Made by a program: the position numbers and the translations under genes. A DNA stretch of 12,215 nt from CAZGTQ01 sp964528575 (GTDB taxonomy: Bacteria; Planctomycetota; UBA1135; GCA-002686595), in assembly GCA_964528575.1 (NCBI GenBank), contig CAZGTQ010000080.1, positions 1-12,215 on the forward strand, given 5' to 3'. Shown here one piece after another: positions 6,636 through 12,215 of the stretch. The notes under the pieces are model-generated. The model worked only from the letters and a program-made list of their open reading frames with translations. It was not told the DNA's origin and did not search any database. The number at the start of each line of letters is the position of its first letter. The first letter of the stretch is position 1.

Positions 6636-6656
6636 TGGGCCGGATCTCCCGGTCCA
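6636..6656 (+). other. Leader hairpin ahead of the sigma-factor gene
   Basis: TGGGCCGG (6636-6643) pairs with CCGGTCCA (6649-6656) with one G-T wobble around the loop ATCTC. It ends 21 bases before the GTG start of the sigma gene. It could end the upstream transcript or act in the sigma-gene leader. Neither is shown by sequence alone. Confidence 0.3.
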
Positions 6657-6677
6657 CGATGTCTCGGCCGCCGCAGC

Positions 6678-7211
6678 GTGTCGTTCACCCGAACGGAGTA
6701 TCACGAGTTGTTCCTCGAGGAGCGGGACGCGCTGTTCCGCTTCCTTCACCGTCTCACGCGCGACACCGCGGAGGCCGAGGATCTGTTGCAGGACACGTTT
6801 CTGACCGTCTGGCGCAAGCGAGCGCGCTTCGAGGGCCGCGGGTCCCCCGCGGGGTTCCTGCGCAGCACCGCCTATCGGCTGTTCCTCAACCGCCGCGAGA
6901 CCGCCGGACGGCGCGCGTCGCTCGCCCCGCGCGGACCCGAGCTCGAGCGCGAGAGCCCGCCGCCCGACACGTCGGTCGAGCGGCGCGAGTCGCTCGACTT
7001 CCTCGCCGCGCGCGTCGAGGAAGCGCTCGCGAGCCTGCCCGCCGAGGCGCGCGAGGCGTTCGTCCTGTTCCGCTACGAGGGGCTGAGCTGCGCCGACATC
7101 GCGGCGCTCGTCGACGCGCCCGCGAAGACCGTCGAGACGCGCGTGCGGCGAGCGACGCAGCTCCTCGCCGAGCGCCTGCACGCCTACCGCCACCATTTGC
7201 CGGCCTCCTGA
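6678..7211 (+). CDS. ECF-type RNA polymerase sigma factor
   Basis: A 177-residue sigma-70-family factor of the extracytoplasmic-function type, containing only regions 2 and 4. Region 2 spans about 15-79. DALFRFLHRLTRD (17-29) and AEAEDLLQDTFLTVWRKRARF (31-51) match the core-binding and -10-recognition helices, and FLRSTAYRLFLNRRE (60-74) follows. A charged linker (75-105) leads to region 4 at about 108-168, with LPAEAREAFVLFRYEGLSCADIA (120-142) and the recognition helix near 147-162 (APAKTVETRVRRATQL), the -35 binding helix-turn-helix. Length is typical of ECF factors. The GTG at 6678 is chosen as the first in-frame start giving a complete region 2; its ribosome site is weak. The next gene starts two bases after the stop and encodes a membrane protein with an anti-sigma-like N-terminus, the usual sigma/anti-sigma arrangement. 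Such pairs often autoregulate, but I see no clear promoter motif. Confidence 0.92.
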   Translation: MSFTRTEYHELFLEERDALFRFLHRLTRDTAEAEDLLQDTFLTVWRKRARFEGRGSPAGFLRSTAYRLFLNRRETAGRRASLAPRGPELERESPPPDTSVERRESLDFLAARVEEALASLPAEAREAFVLFRYEGLSCADIAALVDAPAKTVETRVRRATQLLAERLHAYRHHLPAS

Positions 7212-7213
7212 CG

Positions 7214-8335
7214 ATGAGCACGCCGTACGATCGCGTCCGAGCGCATCTCGAAGGCCGGCTGTCGCCCGCCGAGGTCGAGCGCTTGCGTCGGGAGCTCGCG
7301 AGCGATCCCGAGCTCGCCGCGTTCGCCGAGGAGTACCGCGCGGTCCACGCGCTGACGGCGGGCGCCGACCGGGTGACGCGCTCGCGGCTCGCGTTCGAGG
7401 ACCTCGCGCTCGACGGCGAGGTCGCGCGGCGGCCCCTGCGGCGCGTCGCGGCGGCGGCGCTCGTCATCACGCTCGGCGCCGCCACCGCCGCGTTCTTCGC
7501 GCTGCGCGGCGGCCCGAGCGGCCCCGTCGAGCTCGCGGCGATCTCGCTCGAGCCGGTCGCGACCCTGCCCGAGCCCGCGATCCCGCCCGTGCTCGCGAGC
7601 TACCGTCCCGTCGCCGACGGCGAGGTCCAGTGGCTCGACGACCTCGACCAGGCGCGCGCGGTCGCGAGCGCGACGCGCCGGCCGCTGTTCGTCTTCGGCA
7701 TCTTCCCTGGCTGCACGATCTGCAAGCGCATCATCGAGGTCGACTCGCACGACGAGGGCGTGCTCGCGCTCGCCGACGCATACGTCTCGGTGGTCGTCGA
7801 CTTGTTCGCCGTCGATCCCGCGGTGCGGGAGGAGCTCCTCGAGGGCGGCTATCCCGTGCTCGAGGTGCGCGAGAGCGAGGGCCCGCCGCTCGTCGACTTC
7901 TCGGGCGACGCGCACGCCGCCGAGCTGCGCGCCGGGCTGCGCGCGGGGCTCGAGCGGCGTGCCGCTGGAGCCGAGCCCGTCGAGTGGGAAGTGGCGCGCG
8001 AGCAGGCGCGGCTCGTCGTCGATGCGCGCGAGGCGGAGAGCGAGCGCCGAATGGGCGCGGCGCTCGATGCGTACGTGCGTCTCGCCGAGCGCGCGTCGAG
8101 CGAGGCGTTCGCGGCGGCCGGCGAGGCGGGCGCGCGGCGCATCGCGGCGGCGGCGCGCGAGGCGCTCGTCGCGGCGCGCGCCCTCGCCCAGAGCGACGTC
8201 GCAGGCGCGCTCGCGCTCCTGCGCGACGGCGCGCGCGACTTCGCCGGGACACGCTACGAAGCCGACATCGAGCGCGTGCTCGAGCGGTTCGAGGCGACGG
8301 GGCGCTTCCCGGAGCTCGCCGTCGCGTCCGACTGA
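7214..8335 (+). CDS. Membrane-anchored candidate anti-sigma factor with extracytoplasmic thioredoxin-like domain
   Basis: A 373-residue protein starting two bases after the sigma-factor stop, without its own ribosome site, so probably coupled. Residues 1-70 are a helical cytoplasmic segment (RVRAHLEGRLSPAEVERLRRELASDPE pattern, written in parts at 7-16 and 17-33) resembling anti-sigma N-termini. The HxxxCxxC zinc motif is absent and no Cys occurs here. Residues 78-97 form one transmembrane helix. Past a Pro-rich linker, about 138-245 is thioredoxin-like: WLDDLDQA (140-147), RPLFVFGIFPGCTICK (156-171) with the CxxC pair at 167 and 170, VVVDLFAVD (193-201) and the cis-Pro strand GYPVLEV (212-218). 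These are the only two Cys in the protein. Residues 255-365 are a helical, TPR-like or coiled tail. Predicted topology puts the CxxC outside the membrane. A redox-sensing anti-sigma factor is inferred; a plain exported thioredoxin cotranscribed with a sigma factor is the alternative. Confidence 0.85.
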   Translation: MSTPYDRVRAHLEGRLSPAEVERLRRELASDPELAAFAEEYRAVHALTAGADRVTRSRLAFEDLALDGEVARRPLRRVAAAALVITLGAATAAFFALRGGPSGPVELAAISLEPVATLPEPAIPPVLASYRPVADGEVQWLDDLDQARAVASATRRPLFVFGIFPGCTICKRIIEVDSHDEGVLALADAYVSVVVDLFAVDPAVREELLEGGYPVLEVRESEGPPLVDFSGDAHAAELRAGLRAGLERRAAGAEPVEWEVAREQARLVVDAREAESERRMGAALDAYVRLAERASSEAFAAAGEAGARRIAAAAREALVAARALAQSDVAGALALLRDGARDFAGTRYEADIERVLERFEATGRFPELAVASD

Positions 8336-8356
8336 GCCTTTACGCGACCGGCGCAA

Positions 8357-8380
8357 GGACGCCGCGAGCGCGCGCTGTCC
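8357..8380 (+). terminator. Probable terminator of the sigma/thioredoxin unit
   Basis: GGACGCCGCG (8357-8366) pairs with CGCGCTGTCC (8371-8380) around AGCG, with one mismatch and one G-T wobble. A pyrimidine-rich tract with several T (TCCTTCGTGTTCTTC) follows. It lies 21 bases after the stop of the thioredoxin-domain gene. Confidence 0.45.
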
Positions 8381-8410
8381 TCCTTCGTGTTCTTCGGGCG
8401 AACAACGAAA

Positions 8411-8416
8411 GAGGAG
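8411..8416 (+). promoter_or_regulatory. Strong ribosome binding site that sets the start of the small secreted protein
   Basis: GAGGAG is six bases before the ATG at 8423. An upstream in-frame ATG at 8387 would put a polar stretch before the Lys-Lys of the signal peptide, so 8423 is the better start. Confidence 0.75.
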
Positions 8417-8422
8417 TTCCCC

Positions 8423-8635
8423 ATGAAGAAGTTCTTGGTGACGGCCGCGCTGACGGTCCTGGCCTTACCCGCGATTGCCGTCGACGACGTCGGCGGCTAC
8501 CGCTGCGAGAACTCGTGTCCGCTCGCGTCGCAGGCGAATGCCCTGCGCGCGTACGGGCTCGAGGCTCCCATCGCCTCGGTGGTGATGCGGAGCGAGCTCG
8601 CGGAGGAGCTGGAGGCAAGTTTGGCCCGGATCTGA
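8423..8635 (+). CDS. Small secreted protein with a Cys-x3-Cys pair
   Basis: A 70-residue precursor. MKKFLVTAALTVLALPAIA (1-19) is a textbook Sec signal peptide with cleavage predicted after AIA. The mature part is about 51 residues: a Gly/Tyr-containing start, then CENSC with Cys at 28 and 32 (the only two), an Ala-rich middle, and an acidic helix-forming end (SELAEELEASLARI, 57-70). It has one of the best ribosome sites in the window and is flanked by hairpins at 8357-8380 and 8657-8690. This implies an independent, possibly highly expressed, single-gene transcript. I do not recognise the family. A disulfide across three residues is strained, so the Cys pair could instead bind metal or form intermolecular bonds. 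Its place next to a thioredoxin-domain gene is suggestive only. Confidence 0.75.
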   Translation: MKKFLVTAALTVLALPAIAVDDVGGYRCENSCPLASQANALRAYGLEAPIASVVMRSELAEELEASLARI

Positions 8636-8656
8636 ACGCGGACGCCGAGACATCGT

Positions 8657-8690
8657 GCCGGGGCCGGCGGAGCTCTCCGTCGGTCCCGGC
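8657..8690 (+). terminator. Strong intrinsic-type terminator hairpin
   Basis: A 15-pair stem: GCCGGGGCCGGCGGA (8657-8671) against TCCGTCGGTCCCGGC (8676-8690), with two G-T wobbles and the loop GCTC. TTCTC follows directly. It begins 22 bases after the stop of the small secreted protein and 40 bases before the ATG of the TPR gene at 8730. Confidence 0.75.
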
Positions 8691-8729
8691 TTCTCGGGCC
8701 GAGCGTCGACCGGAGAGTGGAGAAGATCG

Positions 8730-9581
8730 ATGAGGAACATGGTTTGTCTGGCGTCGGTCGCGCTCCTCGTCGCGGCGCCGCTGTGCGGCGACGCGCTCGA
8801 CGGCGCGCTCGATGCGTTTCGCGCGGGCGAGCTCGACAAGGCGCTCGAGCTGGCCGAGGACGTGCCGGCGGACGACGCCGAGCGGCCGCGCGCGGACTAT
8901 TTGATCGGCGAGCTGCGCCTCGTGCTCGGCGACCCGTCCGGCGCAGCGGACGCGTTCCGCGCCGTGCTCGCCAAGCGCGCGGAAGCGACGCCGGCGAGCG
9001 TGGGACTCGGGCGCGCGCTCACGCTGCTCGGCGAGCACGACGATGCGGAGGCCGTGCTGAAGGGCGCGCTCGAGCGCGAGCCGAAGGACGCGGCGGCGCA
9101 GCGCGCCCTCGGCGAGCTGTGGATGCACGCCGAGAAGCTCGAGGAGGCGGAGAAGCTGCTCGAGCAGGTGTACAAGGCCGACAAGAAGCATCCGATGAAC
9201 GCGCGGGCGCTCGTCGAGCTGAACCTGCGCGCGGACGACCTCGACGCGGCGCGCAAGGTCGCGACGGCGTTCTCGAAGGCGCGCAAGGACCATCCGATGG
9301 GTCCGTTCCTGCTCGCGCTCGTGCACGAGCGCGACGACAAGGACGAGAGCGCGATCGAGGCGTACCAGGAGGCGCTCGAGCGCGACGACCGTTTCCTCGA
9401 CGCGCACAAGAACCTCGCGATCTTGTGCCACACGCTGAGCGACACGTACCAGAACACCGCGCGCGTGAAGCTCGCGCTCACGCACTACGAGCGCTATTTC
9501 GCGCTCGGCGGCCGCGACGCGGAGCTGCGTCGCATGCACGAGGTGCTCGTGCGCTTCGTGAAGATGCCGGAAGAAGAGTAG
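8730..9581 (+). CDS. Exported TPR-repeat protein
   Basis: A 283-residue protein. The ATG at 8730 follows GGAGA (8719-8723) by six bases and opens directly into a hydrophobic export signal (MRNMVCLASVALLVAAPLCG, 1-20). From about 22 to the end it is a helical array of tetratricopeptide-like units. The clearest are 56-83, 89-119 (GLGRALTLLGEHDDAEAVLKGALEREP, in parts) and 124-151 (LGELWMHAEKLEEAEKLLEQV), followed by a weaker unit at 157-183 and 192-221 (YQEALERDDRF end). The last helices (223-275) contain a longer DTYQNTARVKLALTHYERYFALGG element, written in parts at 238-247 and 248-261, a common ending in periplasmic TPR proteins. Acidic and basic residues alternate on the helices, as expected of a protein-binding scaffold. 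It has its own ribosome site between two hairpins, so it is likely monocistronic. Role: protein-protein interaction in the periplasm or at the surface; the partner is unknown. Confidence 0.87.
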   Translation: MRNMVCLASVALLVAAPLCGDALDGALDAFRAGELDKALELAEDVPADDAERPRADYLIGELRLVLGDPSGAADAFRAVLAKRAEATPASVGLGRALTLLGEHDDAEAVLKGALEREPKDAAAQRALGELWMHAEKLEEAEKLLEQVYKADKKHPMNARALVELNLRADDLDAARKVATAFSKARKDHPMGPFLLALVHERDDKDESAIEAYQEALERDDRFLDAHKNLAILCHTLSDTYQNTARVKLALTHYERYFALGGRDAELRRMHEVLVRFVKMPEEE

Positions 9582-9640
9582 GCGCGCCTGCTGCGCTGGC
9601 CGTCACGCTCACGCGTGCGATCCAGCGTGTCGCGCCACAC

Positions 9641-9679
9641 CGGGGGCGCATCCGGAAGGAAGCGTCGGATGCGCCCCCG
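9641..9679 (+). terminator. Strong terminator hairpin after the TPR gene
   Basis: A perfect 14-pair stem: CGGGGGCGCATCCG (9641-9654) against CGGATGCGCCCCCG (9666-9679), with an 11-base loop and TCTTCCGTT after it. It starts 60 bases past the TPR stop. The tail is only moderately T-rich, as is common in very GC-rich genomes. Apart from this and the 9749-9762 inverted repeat, I see nothing in the 9582-9794 gap. Confidence 0.85.
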
Positions 9680-9748
9680 TCTTCCGTTCGGGCCCGACGG
9701 CTCGGCGACGACAGGTGCGGGCCACGATGGCGACCTGGGCGAATCCCC

Positions 9749-9762
9749 GGTCGCACGCGACC
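9749..9762. promoter_or_regulatory. Inverted repeat upstream of the propeller-like gene
   Basis: GGTCGC, AC, GCGACC forms a perfect 6+6 palindrome ending 32 bases before the ATG at 9795. A further GCGACC half-site is at 9730-9735. It could be an operator, but short GC palindromes are frequent by chance here. Confidence 0.2.
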
Positions 9763-9794
9763 ACCGCTCGCGCGATCCTGAGTAGCCTGTGGGA

Positions 9795-11549
9795 ATGCAG
9801 CGCACGGAGCCGTTCTCGCTCGCGCTCGGCAGGGGAGTTGCGGTGGCGCTCCTCGCCTCGCTCGCCGCCGCTGCGGACGAACGCTCGATCGAGCTCGCGA
9901 GCGCGGTGCAGGTGCAGCAGGCGGCGACGCGGTGCGGCCACCGCTTCGACGTCAGCGACGAGGGGACGTTCGGCTACCTGAGCGGCGGGCTCCTCGAGCC
10001 CGCGACGCTCGTCCTGCGCGAGCGAGCCACGGGCGAAGAGCGGCACTTCCCGCTCGGCGAGCACGATCTCGGCGCGCACGTCGTGTGGCTGGGGGAGGAG
10101 CGCTGGCTCGTGCCGGGATCCAGCGACGATTGCACGCGCGTCGTCGACGCGGCGACCGGTGCGATCGCGATCGTCGAGGCGCTGTGCGGCGACTCGGTCG
10201 AGCACGCCGCCGCGACCGGCGACGGCGGCTTCGTCGCGATCTGGTCGGGTGACGTCGTGCGTGTCGGGCCGGACCTGTGGGTCGCGTGGCGGACGCGAGG
10301 CGAGAAGCTGCGCTTCGGCATCCTCGACGCGCTCGCCGTCGCGCCCGACGGGCGCATCCTCGTGCTCGACGACAAGCGCTCGTCGTTGCACGTGCTCTCG
10401 TCCCAGGGCGACCTCGAGCGGTCCGCCAGCCTCCCGAGCGCGAGAGCGACCGATTGCGGCACGCTCTACTGGGGGCTCGAGCTGGCCGCCGACGGGACGC
10501 TGCTCGTCGCGCTGAGCGACGATCTGTTCGACCAGCCGCGGTTCGCGCGCCTCACACCCGAGCTCGAGCTGCTCGTTCCGCTCGAGCCCGCTCACGCCAG
10601 CGGCATCCGGCTCGGCAGCACCGAGCTGCACGTCGACGCGGACGGAGCGCTGTGGACGACCGACGGCTACGCGTTCCTGCGCATCGACGAGCGCGGCAAC
10701 GTCGTCGAGCAAGTCGGCCCGCCGTTCTCGGACGATGCGCTCCACGCGATCGAGACGATGACGCTCGACGACCGCGGCCGCGCGTACTGCCTCGATGCGC
10801 GTACGGCGCGCGTGTGGGTCGTCGAGGCGGATGGGACGGTGCGGCGTTCGGTCCACGACGTCGACCCGCGCCGCTTCCGCTCCCCGCTGGAGTCGATGCC
10901 GCAGATCTCCGTCTCCGACGACGGCTGGCTGTTCCTGTCGGAGACCTTGGGCACGAACCGGCGCTTCCAGTACGGCCCCGACGGCACGTGGGACCGCCTG
11001 CTGCCGCCCGATCCCGTCGTCGAGAAGGGCCTCGCCGTCGCGGAGCGGCGCGGCGGCGGCTATTGGATCGTCGGGGAGCACGCGGCGGCCCGCTGGCCGC
11101 GCGATGGCGAGCGCCCGACGGCCGTCGTGCACTTCGACGCGCAGCGAGAGACGTCGCCAGGCTCGTACGAGCTGCTGCCCTTTCCGCGCTCGTACGCGCT
11201 CGCCGACGGCGGCCTCCTCGTCGCGCGCTTCGGCGATCGGTCGAGCGTGCGCGAGTACGGCCCCGACGGCACGCTCCGCCGAGAGATCGCGCCGCCCAAG
11301 GGTCGCCGCGTCGCCGGCGTCCCGTTGGCGTACGGGGGCGCCGTGTGCATCCCGACGAGCGAACGCTCGACGGAGGGCGAGCGCTTTGCGCTCGACTTGC
11401 TCTTCGTCGGCGCCGGCGGCGAGATGGAGCTTGCACGTGACGTGCCCAGGGCCGGCTGGCGCTACGCGACGCGCGCGATCGAGGGAACGCGCTTCGTCGC
11501 CGCCTGCTTCGAGGGCGGCCTCGTGCAGCGTTTCGTGTTGCGAGAGTGA
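9795..11549 (+). CDS. Exported beta-propeller-like protein (NHL/SMP-30-type repeats)
   Basis: A 584-residue protein with an N-terminal signal peptide (hydrophobic 8-24, predicted cleavage after the AAA at 25-27). The ATG at 9795 is chosen over a GTG two codons earlier; neither has a good ribosome site. The mature protein is a chain of beta-propeller-like blades marked by 'DGxLxV' turns: VAPDGRILVLDD (182-193), AADGTLLVAL (231-240), VDADGALWTTD (280-290), LDDRGRAYCLD (324-334), VEADGTVRRS (343-352), VSDDGWLFLSE (373-383) and YGPDGTWDRL (393-402), the last motif recurring as YGPDGTLRREI at 488-498. This is the pattern of NHL/SMP-30 or YncE-like propellers. Cys occur at 47, 113, 131, 221, 332, 518 and 571 and could form disulfides. 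No catalytic residues are evident. It is probably a secreted or periplasmic binding protein; its substrate is unknown. The strong terminator upstream suggests its own promoter. Confidence 0.82.
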   Translation: MQRTEPFSLALGRGVAVALLASLAAAADERSIELASAVQVQQAATRCGHRFDVSDEGTFGYLSGGLLEPATLVLRERATGEERHFPLGEHDLGAHVVWLGEERWLVPGSSDDCTRVVDAATGAIAIVEALCGDSVEHAAATGDGGFVAIWSGDVVRVGPDLWVAWRTRGEKLRFGILDALAVAPDGRILVLDDKRSSLHVLSSQGDLERSASLPSARATDCGTLYWGLELAADGTLLVALSDDLFDQPRFARLTPELELLVPLEPAHASGIRLGSTELHVDADGALWTTDGYAFLRIDERGNVVEQVGPPFSDDALHAIETMTLDDRGRAYCLDARTARVWVVEADGTVRRSVHDVDPRRFRSPLESMPQISVSDDGWLFLSETLGTNRRFQYGPDGTWDRLLPPDPVVEKGLAVAERRGGGYWIVGEHAAARWPRDGERPTAVVHFDAQRETSPGSYELLPFPRSYALADGGLLVARFGDRSSVREYGPDGTLRREIAPPKGRRVAGVPLAYGGAVCIPTSERSTEGERFALDLLFVGAGGEMELARDVPRAGWRYATRAIEGTRFVAACFEGGLVQRFVLRE

Positions 11550-11570
11550 CAGAGCGGCGCCGACGCTGAA

Positions 11571-11576
11571 GGGAGG
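11571..11576 (+). promoter_or_regulatory. Ribosome binding site for the leucine-rich-repeat gene
   Basis: GGGAGG lies ten bases before the GTG at 11587. It supports that start over the in-frame ATG at 11632, which has no such site. Confidence 0.55.
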
Positions 11577-11586
11577 AACCCGAAGG

Positions 11587-12215
11587 GTGAGCAGAGACTG
11601 GACGATCGAATCGGGGGCCTACGGCCCTCGGATGATTATGACCGGAGCATGGACGTCCGCTGCGCGCACCGCTGCGAGCTCGAGGAAGATCAAGGAGCTC
11701 GAGCTGAACTACGCGAAGGGCTGGCAGGGCACGGATCTGGCGTTCCTGCGCGAGCTTGCGGGTCTCGAGGCGCTGGAGATCACGGACTGGAACATGAACG
11801 ACGTGGCGACGGTGAACGACGTGTCGTCTCTCCGTCTCCTCAAGGTGTTCACCTACTGCAAGACCGAGCTTCGGTTCGAGCGCTTTCCTCGGCTCGAGAA
11901 ATGCACCTTGGAGTGGCGACCGAAGGCCTCGTCGCTGCTCCGGCATCGTGGCGTCAGGGAGCTCTTCATCAACAAGTATCCTGGCGAAGACCTGCGTGCT
12001 CTCTCGGGCATGACGGGCCTGGAGTCGCTCTCGCTCGCGAGCTCGAAGATCGAAACGCTGGCGGGCGTCGAGGCCCTGCAACGGTTGACGTTCCTCGGGA
12101 TCTATGCGGCACGCCGCCTCACGAGCCTTCGGGGCGTCGAGGCGTTGACGAAGCTCGTTCGGCTCGAGGTGAACAACTGCAAGAAGATCCGGGAAATCCG
12201 GCCCGTCGCCGAGCT
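11587..12215 (+). CDS. Leucine-rich-repeat protein, 3' end beyond the window
   Basis: An open frame of 209 complete codons that reaches the window edge without a stop. It starts at GTG 11587 (SRDWTIESGAYGPRM follows). There is no signal peptide, so it is probably cytoplasmic, unlike most neighbours. Repeats of about 21-23 residues are visible: IKELELNYAKGWQGTDLAF (35-53), LAGLEALEIT (58-67), VSSLRLLKVF (79-88), FPRLEKCTLEW (100-110), GVRELFINKYPGEDLRALSG (122-141), MTGLESLSLASSKIETLAG (142-160), VEALQRLTFLGIYAARRLTS (161-180) and LRGVEALTKLVRLEVNNCKK (181-200), several with the 'L-xx-L-xx-L' core. Such solenoids bind other proteins. Codon endings are less uniformly G/C than in neighbouring genes (for example AAG TAT CCT GGC GAA, TTG ACG TTC), which hints at a different history. 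Specific function unknown. Confidence 0.85.
   Translation, partial: MSRDWTIESGAYGPRMIMTGAWTSAARTAASSRKIKELELNYAKGWQGTDLAFLRELAGLEALEITDWNMNDVATVNDVSSLRLLKVFTYCKTELRFERFPRLEKCTLEWRPKASSLLRHRGVRELFINKYPGEDLRALSGMTGLESLSLASSKIETLAGVEALQRLTFLGIYAARRLTSLRGVEALTKLVRLEVNNCKKIREIRPVAE

Noticed and set aside
6475..6688. Antisense peptide with repeated Met-Trp-Arg-Ala units
   Set aside because: It simply translates the 12-base tandem repeat; there is no start context and no codon-bias support.
7214..7430. Zinc-binding anti-sigma domain
   Set aside because: No Cys is present in the first 166 residues, so the usual HxxxCxxC motif is absent; only a general helical resemblance remains.
8387..8422. Upstream ATG start for the small secreted protein
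   Set aside because: It would place 12 polar residues before the signal peptide; the ribosome site and Lys-Lys start favour 8423.
9609..11132. Antisense open frame of about 500 codons
   Set aside because: It covers the terminator hairpin and most of the propeller-like gene; the composition is a reverse image of that gene, with no recognisable motif.

Overview
The window is very GC-rich DNA in which every supported gene lies on the + strand. Codons end overwhelmingly in G or C, and long antisense open frames abound as artefacts of that bias. Many of the proteins are predicted to be exported: signal-anchored carboxypeptidase-regulatory-like repeats, FG-GAP repeats, beta-propeller-like and TPR proteins. 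With an ECF sigma factor and a cytoplasmic leucine-rich-repeat (LRR) protein, this suggests a GC-rich planctomycete-like or myxobacteria-like bacterium with a large surface proteome. No marker gene fixes the taxon, so this is an inference.

Layout. (1) 39-1958 encodes a 639-residue signal-anchored protein of about five carboxypeptidase-regulatory-like (Ig-fold) units. A short gap follows (1959-2130) that appears to hold the broken tail of a lost gene. (2) 2131-6494 is a tightly packed run: an FG-GAP protein (2131), an exported beta-rich protein (3327), a 38-residue micro-ORF with a strong ribosome site (4264), a lipoprotein (4387), then three tandem paralogues of a three-helix membrane protein (5250, 5641, 6063). 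Several stop and start codons overlap, so this looks like one operon with translational coupling. (3) 6495-6677 is non-coding. It holds four copies of a 12-base repeat and two weak hairpins. (4) 6678-8335 is a two-gene regulatory unit: an ECF sigma factor and, two bases later, a membrane-anchored protein with an anti-sigma-like N-terminus and a periplasmic thioredoxin-like domain (CTIC). (5) 8423-8635 is a tiny secreted protein with a Cys-x3-Cys pair, flanked by hairpins and led by an excellent ribosome site. (6) 8730-9581 is an exported TPR protein ending at a strong terminator hairpin. (7) 9795-11549 is an exported beta-propeller-like protein. (8) 11587 to the window end is an LRR protein that runs off the edge.

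How they may work together. The best-supported functional pairing is the sigma factor with its adjacent membrane protein. The absence of the usual zinc-binding anti-sigma motif and the presence of a CxxC thioredoxin fold outside the membrane make it a candidate redox- or envelope-sensing anti-sigma factor. The next gene, a secreted two-cysteine peptide, is an attractive but unproven client or target. The upstream run looks like a cell-envelope or surface cluster whose members have no specific function I can name. I see no tRNA, rRNA, CRISPR array, transposase or phage gene.
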